Source: Bacillota bacterium
GTDB lineage: Bacteria; Bacillota; Bacilli; Paenibacillales; NBRC-103111
DNA length: 31,275 nucleotides
Direction of reading: 5' to 3'
Assembly: GCA_023393235.1 (NCBI GenBank)
Contig: JAEWMH010000221.1
Location: 1 to 31,275, forward strand
The notes under the pieces are model-generated. The model was not told the DNA's origin. It made no database searches and saw only the letters and a program-made list of their open reading frames with translations. Shown piece by piece: positions 1 to 7,444 of this stretch. The position numbers were made by a program, and so were the translations under genes. Within the stretch, counting starts at the first letter, position 1; every line of letters begins with the position of its first letter.

Positions 1-31
1 GCCTCACACTCTGTTTCACTCTCCGGACAGC

Positions 32-75
32 AAAAAAGCCCTCCACCGGCGGATTGCCGATGGAAGGCCTTTTTG
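32..75 (-). terminator. Rho-independent terminator after recG
   Basis: Read on the minus strand, an imperfect GC-rich stem (AAGGCCTTCCATCGG pairing with CCGGTGGAGGGCTT, with mismatches) is followed by a run of six T. It lies 23 bp past the recG stop codon and would end the yloU-fakA-degV-recG transcript. An A-rich tract on the other side could give some activity in the opposite direction. Positions 1-31 show nothing else recognisable. Confidence 0.75.
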
Positions 76-98
76 ATTTTCGATACCCAAAACCACTG

Positions 99-2165
99 TC
101 AATCCAAGGGCTCTCCACCCTCGGGCACGTCGCGGTTCAGGAACTCCCGCAGTGGAGCGAGCTCCGCCGCAGTCCAGAACCGGGGCTCCGCCACCAGCTC
201 CGCAGCATCCTCCCTGGCCTGCTCCAGCACCTCGAAGTCGCTGACCAAATCCGCCACCTTAAACTCGGGCAGCCCGCTCTGTTTGGTGCCGAAGAAATCT
301 CCGGGGCCGCGCAGCTCCAGATCCCGCCGGGCAATCTCGAAGCCGTCGTTGGTCTCCGTCATCACCTTGAGACGCTCCTTGGCAATCTCGTTTTTGGGAT
401 CGGCAATCAGTACGCAGTACGATTGCAGCTCGCTGCGGCCTACCCGACCGCGGAGCTGATGAAGCTGGGACAGTCCGAAACGGACCGCGTCATAAATAAT
501 CATCAGGGTGGCGTTGGGCACGTCCACCCCAACCTCAATAACCGTTGTGGAAACCAGCACATGCACCCGGTTCTCCTTAAAGGCGTTCATAATCTCGTCC
601 TTTTCCTGGCTGCTCATCCGGCCGTGAAGCAAACCGATGCGGAGGTCGGGGAAGGCCTGCATAAGCTGGACATGCACGTCGATGGCATTCTGCACGTCCA
701 GCTTCTCGGATTCCTCGATGAGCGGGCAAACCACATAAGCCTGCCGCCCTTTTTCTACCTCCTGGCGGATGAAGCCCAGCACCCGGTCCATTTTGTCGTG
801 GGTGACGGAATAGGTCAGAATCGGCTTCCGTCCCTTAGGCAGCTCCTTCAGCGTGGAAATATCCAGATCACCGAAGGCGGTAATGGCCAGGGTCCGGGGA
901 ATCGGAGTCGCTGTCATGGACAGCACATCCGGGTTCATCCCCTTGCGCCGCAGAATCCCCCGCTGCTGGACACCGAAGCGGTGCTGCTCGTCCGTGACGA
1001 CGAGCCCCAGATTGCGGAAAAACACATCCTCCTGGATCAGGGCATGGGTGCCAACGAGTATGTCGGTGAGCCCCATCTGCAGGGCGGCCAGCGCATCCTT
1101 GCGCTGCCTGTCCGTCAGGCTGCCCGTCAGAAGCGCAATTTGGACGCCGAAGCCCTCGAACAACCGCTCCAGGGAGGCTTTATGCTGCTCTGCGAGAATT
1201 TCCGTGGGCACCATCAAGGCCCCCTGGGCGCCGGCAGTAATCACCGCATAGAGACCGGTTGCCGCCACTACCGTTTTACCCGCGCCTACATCCCCTTGGA
1301 GCAAACGGTTCATGGCATGGGGCGCTTCCAGATCATCGAGAATTTCAGCGATGACCTGCTTTTGGGAGTGGGTCAGCGTAAAGGGCAGCCGCCGGACAAA
1401 ATCCCGGACCTTGGGCCTGTCTACCTTGTGGGGGACACCGTCTGCCTTGGTCCGGTTCAGCAGCCTGTAGGCCTGCACCTTCAGCTGGAACAGGAACAGC
1501 TCTTCATAGACCATGCGTCTGCGGGCCGCCTGACCCTCGCGGGCATCCGTAGGCTGATGCAGAACGGCTACCGCTTCCTTGCGGGTAATAAAACGGTAGC
1601 GCTCCACCAGCTCCTCGGGCAGGACCTCGCCGATTTTGTCGCCGAATTGCACCAGAGCTTGCCGGATCACCTTTCTCAGGAAGGTCTGGGTGATCCCTTC
1701 CGCTGTGGAGTACACCGGCTGGAGTGTCCCGGTACGGGCCTTATCCCCGGCCGCCTCGGGAAATTCCGACGAGCTGACGATGATGGTCTGCCGCTTTTCC
1801 TCCCACTTGCCCGAGACCACAATTTCCTTGCCCGGCGTCAGCTTGTCCTTCATATAATGGCGGTTAAACCAAACAGCCGTGATCAAGAAACGGCCTCCCG
1901 CCATCAATCTGACGGTAAGCCGTGACTTGCTCCGGCCGTAAACGGACAGGACGGGCTCTCCGTAAAGAGTGCCCTGTATGGTAATCTTCTCCCCATCCTT
2001 AACCTCGGTGAGGTCACGGAGGCGGTAATCCTCATAACGGAACGGGTAGTATTCCAGCAGCTGCCCTACGGAGTGGAGCCCCAGTGCGCCGAGCTCCTTG
2101 GCCTTCTCCGCACCGACGCCGCGGATCTGCCGCAGGGGGATGGTATATAAATCAACGGCCGCCAT
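99..2165 (-). CDS. recG: ATP-dependent DNA helicase RecG
   Basis: RecG is a superfamily 2 branch-migration helicase that remodels stalled forks and Holliday junctions. The 688-residue product has the expected order: an N-terminal wedge/OB region (helix-hairpin-helix-like IRGVGAEKAKELGALG near the start), Walker A GDVGAGKT near residue 293, the Walker B variant DEQH near 390, motif III SMTATPIPRTL, and a C-terminal helicase lobe with LLHGRMSSQEKDEIM and QLRGRVGR. Length is normal for the family. I chose ATG at 2165; the frame stays open upstream but that stretch lies inside degV, and family members begin close to this point. The start overlaps the degV stop by 14 bp, so translation is probably coupled; the ribosome binding site is weak. 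It is the last gene of the operon. Confidence 0.96.
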   Translation of the reverse strand: MAAVDLYTIPLRQIRGVGAEKAKELGALGLHSVGQLLEYYPFRYEDYRLRDLTEVKDGEKITIQGTLYGEPVLSVYGRSKSRLTVRLMAGGRFLITAVWFNRHYMKDKLTPGKEIVVSGKWEEKRQTIIVSSSEFPEAAGDKARTGTLQPVYSTAEGITQTFLRKVIRQALVQFGDKIGEVLPEELVERYRFITRKEAVAVLHQPTDAREGQAARRRMVYEELFLFQLKVQAYRLLNRTKADGVPHKVDRPKVRDFVRRLPFTLTHSQKQVIAEILDDLEAPHAMNRLLQGDVGAGKTVVAATGLYAVITAGAQGALMVPTEILAEQHKASLERLFEGFGVQIALLTGSLTDRQRKDALAALQMGLTDILVGTHALIQEDVFFRNLGLVVTDEQHRFGVQQRGILRRKGMNPDVLSMTATPIPRTLAITAFGDLDISTLKELPKGRKPILTYSVTHDKMDRVLGFIRQEVEKGRQAYVVCPLIEESEKLDVQNAIDVHVQLMQAFPDLRIGLLHGRMSSQEKDEIMNAFKENRVHVLVSTTVIEVGVDVPNATLMIIYDAVRFGLSQLHQLRGRVGRSELQSYCVLIADPKNEIAKERLKVMTETNDGFEIARRDLELRGPGDFFGTKQSGLPEFKVADLVSDFEVLEQAREDAAELVAEPRFWTAAELAPLREFLNRDVPEGGEPLD

Positions 2166-3009
2166 GAGCCGGAACCATAAAAACCCCGACCGTCCCGCCG
2201 CCCACATGGGTGCCGATGACCGGTCCGATTGTTGTATACATCATCTCAACCACCTCAAAATGCTGGTGTATCAGCGCACTTAATTCCTCTGCATATTCCA
2301 TGGCATTGGCATGGGCCACCGCCACCCGGACAGGGCCTTGGTACCGCTCCGTCAGCCGTTCCATGATGCGGACCATGGCTTTTTTGGTGCCGCGGATTTT
2401 GTCCACGGATACCACCGTGCCGTCCTCAACGGAGAGAATCGGCTTAATCTGCAGGAGAGACCCCAAAAGCGCACCGGCTTTGCCGATCCTTCCGCCCTTA
2501 TGGAGGTACTCCAGCGTATCCACCAGAAAGTAAAGGGTGGTTTGCTTGCGCAGCTCCTCCACCAGTTGAAGGATCTCGTCCTTGCTGGCGCCGGCCATTG
2601 CGGCCCGAGCCGCCTCCACCACCAGCAGCCCTATGCCGTAGGTGGCGGTGCGTGAATCCACAATGGTAATGTCCGCGGGGGTATCCAGCATGCCTTTGGC
2701 CATGCAGGCCGACTGGTAGGTCCCGCTGAAGCTGGATGACAAATGAATGGATATGATAACTGTGTCCGGCTCCGCTGCCAACCGGTTGTACACCGCAAGA
2801 AAATCCAGCGGCGAAGGCTGGGAGGTGGTGGGAAGCCGCTTTTCACCGGCAAGCTTGACGTAGAAGTCCTCCGGCGAGATGGTAACGCCATCCAAATAAG
2901 CCTCGTCGCCGAAGTGGACCTTCAGCGGAACCATCTCGATGGAGAGCGCCTCCCGAAGCTCGGGCGGGATATCCGAGGTGCTGTCTGTCACAATGCGAAT
3001 CCGGCCCAA
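2152..3009 (-). CDS. DegV family fatty-acid-binding protein (FakB-like)
   Basis: DegV proteins bind a fatty acid in a buried pocket; FakB members present it to the kinase FakA, which makes acyl-phosphate for phospholipid synthesis. The 285-residue product begins RIRIVTDSTSDIP and carries the family signatures TTSQPSP near residue 61, DSRTATYGIG near 120, HKGGRIGKAGALLGSLL near 170 and IGTHVGGGTVGVF near the end. The start is TTG at 3009, preceded by a good Shine-Dalgarno sequence (CGGAGGTGA). It lies 27 bp downstream of fakA and overlaps recG, so it is in the same operon as its presumed kinase partner. B. subtilis has the serine dehydratase genes sdaAB-sdaAA at this place. The family assignment is firm; the FakB role is inferred from linkage to fakA, and ligand preference cannot be read. 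Confidence 0.9.
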   Translation of the reverse strand: MGRIRIVTDSTSDIPPELREALSIEMVPLKVHFGDEAYLDGVTISPEDFYVKLAGEKRLPTTSQPSPLDFLAVYNRLAAEPDTVIISIHLSSSFSGTYQSACMAKGMLDTPADITIVDSRTATYGIGLLVVEAARAAMAGASKDEILQLVEELRKQTTLYFLVDTLEYLHKGGRIGKAGALLGSLLQIKPILSVEDGTVVSVDKIRGTKKAMVRIMERLTERYQGPVRVAVAHANAMEYAEELSALIHQHFEVVEMMYTTIGPVIGTHVGGGTVGVFMVPAHGGR

Positions 3010-3036
3010 GGGTTCACCTCCGTTTCGTTCTATACT

Positions 3037-4803
3037 CTATTCCACTGCAATCAAATACGCATACAAAGGCTGACCGCCATAATGGATCTCCACTTCCGCG
3101 TCGCCGTGCTGCTCCTTCAGGTAGGATTTGAGGCTTTCGGTATCCTCAGCATTGGCTTCCTCGCCTGTAAGGATGGTCACTACTTCCCCGCCGGACTCCA
3201 GCATGCTGTCCAACAGATTGCGGCAGGTTTCCCGGACATCCCGGTTAGCCGTCACAATCTTGCTGTCGTGGATGCCGATGAAATCCCCTTCCTTGATCTC
3301 AATGCCGTCAATGGAGGTGTCCCGCACCGCAAAGGTGACCTGGCCGGATTGGACACCGGCGATAGCCTTGAGCATAGCCTCGGTGTTTTCCTCCTGATCA
3401 GCCGACTCGTCAAAAGCCAGCATGGCAGCCATGCCTTGAGGAATAGATTTGGTGGGAATAACCACAAGGGTTTTGCCCTCCACCAAATCGGCGGCCTGCT
3501 TGGCAGCCATCACAATATTGGAGTTATTGGGCAGCACGTATACGATTTCCGCATCCACACCCTCCACCGCATGCACGATGTCCTCGGTGCTGGGGTTCAT
3601 GGTTTGGCCTCCGGAGAGGACCGCATTCACACCCAAGCTGCTGAAAATTTCGGTAACCCCGTCGCCCATGGACACGGACACAAAGCCGTATTTGGAGCTT
3701 TGACCCAAACCATCCGCTCCGGCCATGGCTCCATGAACGGGAATGGGCTTCAGGGCGGCAATATCGCTTTCCGGCGCGATGTACTCATACTCATCGGCCA
3801 TCAGGATATGGGTATGCTGATCACGCATATTCTCAATCTTAATCTTGGACAAATCGCCAAAATTCATGGCGTAATTCATGGCATTGCCCGGATATTCGGC
3901 ATGGACGTGGACCTTCACCAGGTCATCATCTGCCACTACCAGAAGGGAATCGCCCATTTTGCCCAGTTCCTGCCGGAAGGCCTGCTCGTCAAATACATAT
4001 CCCGGCACCTTGCCCGGCGTCAGAGTGACGATGAACTCGGTGCAGTAGCCAAATTCAATATCTTCGGTGCTGAGCATGGACTGGGCGCTGTGTTTGCCCT
4101 CACGGGAGGCTGCAGCGGCAGGCTGCTTGTCCGGCACGGCGGCAGGCGCAGCCTGGACCGGCGGAAGGGCAGCTACTGTTTCGCCTCTTAAAGCTGCGAG
4201 GAAGCCTTCATAGATGCACATGAGGCCCTGGCCGCCGGCATCCACTACCCCAACCTGCTTCAGCACGGGGAGCTGATCCGGTGTCCGGGCTAAAGCCGCG
4301 TTGCCGGCCTGCACCACCTCGCCCATCAGATCCACCACATCGGGAAATCTCCGGTTCACGGTCACGGCGTGTTTGGCCGCTTCCCGGGAGACAGTGAGGA
4401 TGGTGCCCTCCACAGGCTTGACCACTGCTTTATAGGCGGTGTCCACACCGTTCTGCAGCGCTGCGGCAAACTGCTGGGCATTGGCGCTCTCCAGCTCCTG
4501 TACGGATTTGGCGAAGCCGCGGAACAATTGGGACAGGATCACGCCGGAGTTGCCCCGGGCGCCCATCAGCAGGCCCTTGGAAAGAGCCTCTGCCGCCTTG
4601 CCCAAATGCGGGTTCTGGCGCTTCTTTAATTCCTCCACACCGGAGGTCATGGTCAGATTCATATTGGTGCCCGTGTCACCGTCCGGCACAGGAAATACGT
4701 TCAGTGCATTGACACGGTTCACATTGGCTGTCAGGTTGCCCGCTCCCGCCAGCACCATCTGAAAAAAGTCGGTTCCATCAAGTGAAATAAAGCGCTTACT
4801 CAA
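3037..4803 (-). CDS. fakA: Fatty acid kinase catalytic subunit FakA (YloV, DAK2/DhaL family)
   Basis: FakA phosphorylates fatty acids bound to FakB, feeding exogenous or recycled acyl chains into phospholipid synthesis through PlsX/PlsY. The N-terminal DhaL-type ATP domain is clear: NALNVFPVPDGDTGTNMNLT (residues about 32-51, with the metal-binding aspartates) and GARGNSGVILSQLFRG. A central domain and a C-terminal YloV/DegV-like domain follow, ending LYAYLIAVE. I take TTG at 4803 as the start, because AAGGGG stands 8-9 bases upstream and this leaves a 19-bp gap after yloU, giving 588 residues; the open frame runs on to 4887 but would overlap yloU. A poorly conserved Ala/Pro/Gln linker (QAAPAAVPDKQPAAAASREG) separates the first two domains. 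Its neighbours are yloU upstream and degV downstream. Confidence 0.94.
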   Translation of the reverse strand: MSKRFISLDGTDFFQMVLAGAGNLTANVNRVNALNVFPVPDGDTGTNMNLTMTSGVEELKKRQNPHLGKAAEALSKGLLMGARGNSGVILSQLFRGFAKSVQELESANAQQFAAALQNGVDTAYKAVVKPVEGTILTVSREAAKHAVTVNRRFPDVVDLMGEVVQAGNAALARTPDQLPVLKQVGVVDAGGQGLMCIYEGFLAALRGETVAALPPVQAAPAAVPDKQPAAAASREGKHSAQSMLSTEDIEFGYCTEFIVTLTPGKVPGYVFDEQAFRQELGKMGDSLLVVADDDLVKVHVHAEYPGNAMNYAMNFGDLSKIKIENMRDQHTHILMADEYEYIAPESDIAALKPIPVHGAMAGADGLGQSSKYGFVSVSMGDGVTEIFSSLGVNAVLSGGQTMNPSTEDIVHAVEGVDAEIVYVLPNNSNIVMAAKQAADLVEGKTLVVIPTKSIPQGMAAMLAFDESADQEENTEAMLKAIAGVQSGQVTFAVRDTSIDGIEIKEGDFIGIHDSKIVTANRDVRETCRNLLDSMLESGGEVVTILTGEEANAEDTESLKSYLKEQHGDAEVEIHYGGQPLYAYLIAVE

Positions 4804-4822
4804 GAATAATTCCCCTTCCTGG

Positions 4823-5182
4823 TTAACGAGATACGCGAACCCCTTGCACAAAGATATTGACGGTCTCCACTTGCAGACCGACGACATCGTTCATCGTGTA
4901 CTTGACCCGGTTTTGCACATTGTGCGCCACCTCGGAAATTTTCGTACCGTAGCTGACGATGATATATAAATCAATATGCAATGCGTCCGCTTCCTGCCGG
5001 ATTTCCACGCCGCGGCTCAGGTTCTCGCGCCCCAGAAGCTCCGTGATGCCATCCTTCAATTGCTTGCGGGAAGCCATGCCGACCAGCCCGTAACATTCCA
5101 ATGCGGCTGAGCCAACCAATACTGCGATTACTTCATCCGACACATTGATTTTCCCGAATTCATTGGCCTGTTGAATTGGCAT
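4823..5182 (-). CDS. Asp23/YloU family envelope stress protein
   Basis: The 119-residue Asp23 (DUF322) protein closely resembles B. subtilis YloU: INVSDEVIAVLVGSAALECYGLVGMAS, then HIDLYIIVSYGTKISEVAHNVQ and a C-terminal VNIFVQGVRV. Family members are soluble, often membrane-associated and linked to cell-envelope homeostasis; the molecular role is not settled. A TTG codon three residues upstream is also in frame but abuts the Shine-Dalgarno AAGGAG with no spacing, so ATG at 5182 (spacing about 9) is the likely start. It is the first gene of the yloU-fakA-degV-recG operon, with a good sigma-A-type promoter about 90 bp upstream. Confidence 0.93.
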   Translation of the reverse strand: MPIQQANEFGKINVSDEVIAVLVGSAALECYGLVGMASRKQLKDGITELLGRENLSRGVEIRQEADALHIDLYIIVSYGTKISEVAHNVQNRVKYTMNDVVGLQVETVNIFVQGVRVSR

Positions 5183-5270
5183 TTGTACCAACTCCTTTTT
5201 CTGACAAGTGGTTAAAGCTATTATGGTCCATTCTTCATTGTACTATAATTCTAGGAAGCATGCGAACCTT

Positions 5271-5299
5271 ATTATACCGTAAGTCGGCGTGTTCCTCAA
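5271..5299 (-). promoter_or_regulatory. Sigma-A-type promoter for yloU-fakA-degV-recG
   Basis: Minus-strand hexamers TTGAGG (5294-5299) and TATAAT (5271-5276) are separated by exactly 17 bp. Transcription would begin near 5264 and give a leader of about 80 nt before yloU. The -10 is a consensus match. The match is seen directly; activity is inferred. Confidence 0.7.
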
Positions 5300-5336
5300 T
5301 CTCCAGGCAAAACGAGGAAATGCTTGTCCCAACCGA

Positions 5337-5365
5337 TTGACCGGAACCGGGCCTTATGCTATTAT
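5337..5365 (+). promoter_or_regulatory. Sigma-A-type promoter for rpmB
   Basis: Plus-strand TTGACC (5337-5342) and TATTAT (5360-5365) have a 17-bp spacer, and a TG at 5357-5358 makes an extended -10. It stands about 75 bp ahead of rpmB and is divergent from the yloU promoter, with the two -35 regions about 37 bp apart. A strong promoter suits a ribosomal protein gene. Confidence 0.72.
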
Positions 5366-5446
5366 GTTATAGTATGTTTCAAAAAGAGTTCCACAACATG
5401 CAGATCTCGGATTACTCCGCAGCTCGATTTTAAGGAGGTGTCATAG

Positions 5447-5635
5447 ATGTCCCGTAAGTGTTATATCACCGGCAAAGCCCCCAAAACCGGCAACAACGTA
5501 TCCCATGCCAACAATAAGACCAAGCGCAACTGGGGAGTGAATGTACAAAAGGTACGCATCCTCGTTGACGGCAAGCCGAAGCGCGTTTGGGTTAGCGCCC
5601 GCGCTCTGAAGTCCGGCCTTGTGACCCGCGTTTAA
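5447..5635 (+). CDS. rpmB: 50S ribosomal protein L28
   Basis: This 62-residue protein matches bacterial L28 over its full length: MSRKCYITGKAPKTGNNVSH, then NWGVNVQKVRILVDGKPKRV and ending VSARALKSGLVTRV. Only one cysteine remains, so this is the form without the zinc ribbon. L28 is a component of the large ribosomal subunit. The start has an ideal ribosome binding site (AAGGAGGTG) 7 bases upstream. It is the only plus-strand gene in the first 25 kb, lying between the divergent yloU operon and the convergent spoVM, as in B. subtilis. Confidence 0.98.
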   Translation: MSRKCYITGKAPKTGNNVSHANNKTKRNWGVNVQKVRILVDGKPKRVWVSARALKSGLVTRV

Positions 5636-5662
5636 TCATTCCGTTTCCTTACCGTGCGGAAT

Positions 5663-5710
5663 AGACAAAAAGCACCCGTACCGCTTTTGCGAGAGGTGCT
5701 TTTTTTGTCT
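5663..5710. terminator. Bidirectional terminator between rpmB and spoVM
   Basis: A long stem is formed by AGACAAAAAGCACC and GGTGCTTTTTTTGTCT around an 18-nt loop. It ends in T-runs in both directions, so it can terminate rpmB on the plus strand and the spoVM transcript arriving on the minus strand. It begins 28 bp past the rpmB stop. Confidence 0.85.
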
Positions 5711-5815
5711 ATGCGACTGCGGCGAAAAGCCTATGCTTCCGAAGCGGTGTTTACTTTCGGCAATGGCCCAAGCACCGCTATTTGTTGTCCCAAAGCTCCC
5801 TAACGGCTATCCTCC

Positions 5816-5841
5816 GGAAAGCCGGCGTCGTAAGCATACGC
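5816..5841 (+). repeat. Copy 1 of a 26-bp repeat flanking spoVM
   Basis: The block GGAAAGCCGGCGTCGTAAGC plus the next six bases matches positions 6045-6070 at 22 of 26 positions in the same orientation. It lies downstream of spoVM. The rest of 5711-5935 contains several short GC-rich inverted repeats and no gene I can support. Confidence 0.55.
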
Positions 5842-5935
5842 AGACCATCGGGACTTTGGCGGCAATTCCTCGCAGCTCCTGTCGGTCTCCCGGCTGTGGT
5901 AATCTCTAGTTGTCTGCTGGCTTGCCGGAGTGCCT

Positions 5936-6016
5936 CTAGTGTTTGCTGAAGGTATTGAGGATCGCCTTCACGAAGCCCCCCAAAAATTTAGGCAGCTTGA
6001 TGGTGTAAAATTTCAT
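5936..6016 (-). CDS. spoVM: Stage V sporulation protein SpoVM (26 residues)
   Basis: The minus strand encodes a 26-residue peptide beginning MKFYTIKLPKFLGG and ending TFSKH. The first 14 residues are identical, as I recall, to B. subtilis SpoVM, which is also 26 residues. SpoVM is an amphipathic helix that recognises the convex curvature of the forespore membrane, anchors SpoIVA and inhibits FtsH; Pro9, important for this in B. subtilis, is present. AGGGAGGGG lies 5 bases upstream of the ATG. The position between rpmB and the rpe-rsgA-prkC genes matches B. subtilis. The C-terminal half is more divergent (FVKAILN, against IVRAMLG in B. subtilis). The gene is easily missed because of its size; its presence strongly implies an endospore former. 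Confidence 0.95.
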   Translation of the reverse strand: MKFYTIKLPKFLGGFVKAILNTFSKH

Positions 6017-6044
6017 CCTAACCCCTCCCTAAGCGCTTTTCGTC

Positions 6045-6070
6045 AGAAAAGCCAGCATCGTAAGCATAAG
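6045..6070 (+). repeat. Copy 2 of the repeat flanking spoVM, in its leader
   Basis: GAAAAGCCAGCATCGTAAGC and the next six bases match the copy at 5816-5841 with four differences. On the minus strand this lies about 30 bp upstream of the spoVM start, next to a small hairpin (GCTTTT/AAAAGC, about 6034-6051). It could affect the leader RNA or simply be a dispersed repeat. Confidence 0.5.
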
Positions 6071-6290
6071 CTTTTCGCGCAGGCTGCCGTCTGCAGCCCT
6101 TGCCAGCTTGCAGCCGTCCACTGTCATGTTGCTTCCATCGCTCCATGAACAAGCCTCATTCCCCTGCTCCGCTACTCTATATATATTCGCAGCACCCAAA
6201 ATATGTGCCTATGAATTGCCCTACCGGAGAATGCGTGTGCGACGCATTTTCACAAAAAAAGGGCCCGGCAGGTTTTCACCCCCGTAACCC

Positions 6291-6319
6291 AATGTATGTG
6301 TACCAGCTTATAATTATTC
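6291..6319 (-). promoter_or_regulatory. Candidate sigma-E promoter for spoVM
   Basis: On the minus strand, GAATAAT (6313-6319) and CATACATT (6291-6298) are 14 bp apart, close to the sigma-E pattern (KMATATT, 13-16 bp, CATACAMT). B. subtilis spoVM is transcribed by sigma-E. The leader would be about 270 nt, which is long, and no better site was seen closer to the gene, so this is tentative. Confidence 0.35.
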
Positions 6320-6339
6320 CTGACGTGTTGTCCGCCTTC

Positions 6340-6473
6340 CATAGCATATCCGGCCCACACGGAAGCACCCCTCAAATCGGCTTTGCCGATTTCGAGGCTA
6401 ATCCCCTTCAATTTGGCTTCGCCAAATTCGAAGCTTCCACAGCATATCCGGCCTCCGGCCAGGACCATGCTGT
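6340..6473 (-). repeat. Composite structured repeat, locus A
   Basis: On the minus strand the order is: a 35-bp hairpin unit (6439-6473) with stem ACAGCAT/ATGCTGT, a 5-bp spacer, a 28-bp palindrome (6406-6433), an 8-bp spacer, a second 28-bp palindrome (6370-6397), then a decayed second unit retaining GGCCGGATATGC (about 6340-6369). The same architecture occurs at 19796-19863 and 24486-24600. It begins a few bases after the stop codon of the upstream small membrane gene. A short open frame crosses it but is explained by the repeat. Confidence 0.85.
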
Positions 6474-6478
6474 TCAGG

Positions 6479-6757
6479 TTAAAATGGCGACTGCGGCAGC
6501 TGCTCCGGTGTTACCCATCCATACCCCAACGCCAAAAACGTATACACCAGTGAAAAGAACAACGCCCCCACAAACGCCAGTACCGCAAACCATACCCGGT
6601 ATTTAGTGGTTTCCTCACGCTTGAAATATTCCATGCCGATCAGCACGGCGCCCAGTGAAAACACATATTTAAACGGGCCGCTTGTATACATAAACATGCA
6701 CAATAGCAGCGCGGCCGCTAGCATAAGCCCGGTAAAAAGCCACTTGCTGGTAGTCAC
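6479..6757 (-). CDS. Small membrane protein of unknown function
   Basis: I do not recognise this 92-residue protein. It has three probable membrane helices: about residues 7-28 (LFTGLMLAAALLLCMFMY), 31-44 (VFSLGAVLIGMEYF) and 53-80 (YRVWFAVLAFVGALFFSLVY). A charged loop (KREETTK) lies between the second and third. The start is GTG at 6757 with a strong Shine-Dalgarno sequence (GGGAGGAG) 9 bases upstream, inside the end of rpe, and only 2 bp separate it from the rpe stop; this supports real translation and cotranscription. In B. subtilis this slot holds thiN (thiamine pyrophosphokinase), to which it bears no resemblance. A composite repeat starts directly after its stop codon. Confidence 0.75.
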   Translation of the reverse strand: MTTSKWLFTGLMLAAALLLCMFMYTSGPFKYVFSLGAVLIGMEYFKREETTKYRVWFAVLAFVGALFFSLVYTFLALGYGWVTPEQLPQSPF

Positions 6758-6759
6758 CG

Positions 6760-7443
6760 TTACTTGCTCCTCCCTTCAAATCCCTGCAAGCCGGATGCCC
6801 GGATGCTGCGGATGGCCTCGGCCCGGTCCTGCTCGCCAAACACCGCATTGCCCGCCACCAGCACCTGCGCCCCCGCCTCGGCCACCATACGGGCCGTTTC
6901 CGCGTTAACACCGCCATCCACCTCAATCAGTACGGATGTAAGTCCGCGGGCGTCCAGCATGTCCCGCAGGGCCTTAATCTTGCCGGTGACAGCCGGTATG
7001 TACTTTTGTCCGCCGAAACCGGGGTTCACTGTCATCAGCAGCACCATCTCCACCTGGTCCAACACATATTCGATTGCCGAAAGCGGCGTCGCCGGATTCA
7101 GCACAACGCCGGGTTTCACCCCGTTTTCACGGATAAAGCCCAAGGTCCGGTGCAGATGGGTGCATGCCTCGGCATGGACCGTCAGATAATCGGCTCCCGC
7201 CTTGGCAAAAGCGGGAATATACGCATCCGGATTTTCAATCATCAGATGTACGTCCAGCGGCAGCTTGGTAACGGGCCGGATAGCTTGCACCACCAGCGGC
7301 CCGAACGTCAGATTGGGTACAAAATGCCCATCCATCACATCCACGTGTATGAAATCGGCTCCCGCCTGCTCCGCCTCCCGGACCTCTTCCCCAAGCCGGG
7401 AAAAATCCGCGGACAAAATAGAAGGGGCAATATAGATGGACAT
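6760..7443 (-). CDS. rpe: Ribulose-phosphate 3-epimerase
   Basis: Rpe interconverts ribulose 5-phosphate and xylulose 5-phosphate in the pentose phosphate pathway. The 227-residue TIM barrel shows the family blocks APSILSADFSRLGEE (residues 6-20), HVDVMDGHFVPNLTFGP (metal-binding His and catalytic Asp), LDVHLMIENP, TVNPGFGGQKYIP and the phosphate-binding EVDGGVNAETA followed by LVAGNAVFG. Length is typical. The ATG at 7443 starts 1 bp after the rsgA stop, showing tight operon structure. The same rsgA-rpe order is found in B. subtilis. Confidence 0.97.
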   Translation of the reverse strand: MSIYIAPSILSADFSRLGEEVREAEQAGADFIHVDVMDGHFVPNLTFGPLVVQAIRPVTKLPLDVHLMIENPDAYIPAFAKAGADYLTVHAEACTHLHRTLGFIRENGVKPGVVLNPATPLSAIEYVLDQVEMVLLMTVNPGFGGQKYIPAVTGKIKALRDMLDARGLTSVLIEVDGGVNAETARMVAEAGAQVLVAGNAVFGEQDRAEAIRSIRASGLQGFEGRSK

Positions 7444-7444
7444 G

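Noticed and set aside
54..1925. 623-codon plus-strand open frame opposite recG
   Set aside because: It mirrors recG, has no ribosome binding site or recognisable domain, and shows the His/Gln/Leu-rich composition typical of antisense frames in GC-rich genes.
2743..4191. 482-codon plus-strand open frame opposite fakA and degV
   Set aside because: It is antisense to two well-supported genes and has no protein family features.
6250..6468. 72-codon minus-strand open frame upstream of spoVM
   Set aside because: It translates the composite repeat (two palindromes and a unit), with no ribosome binding site.
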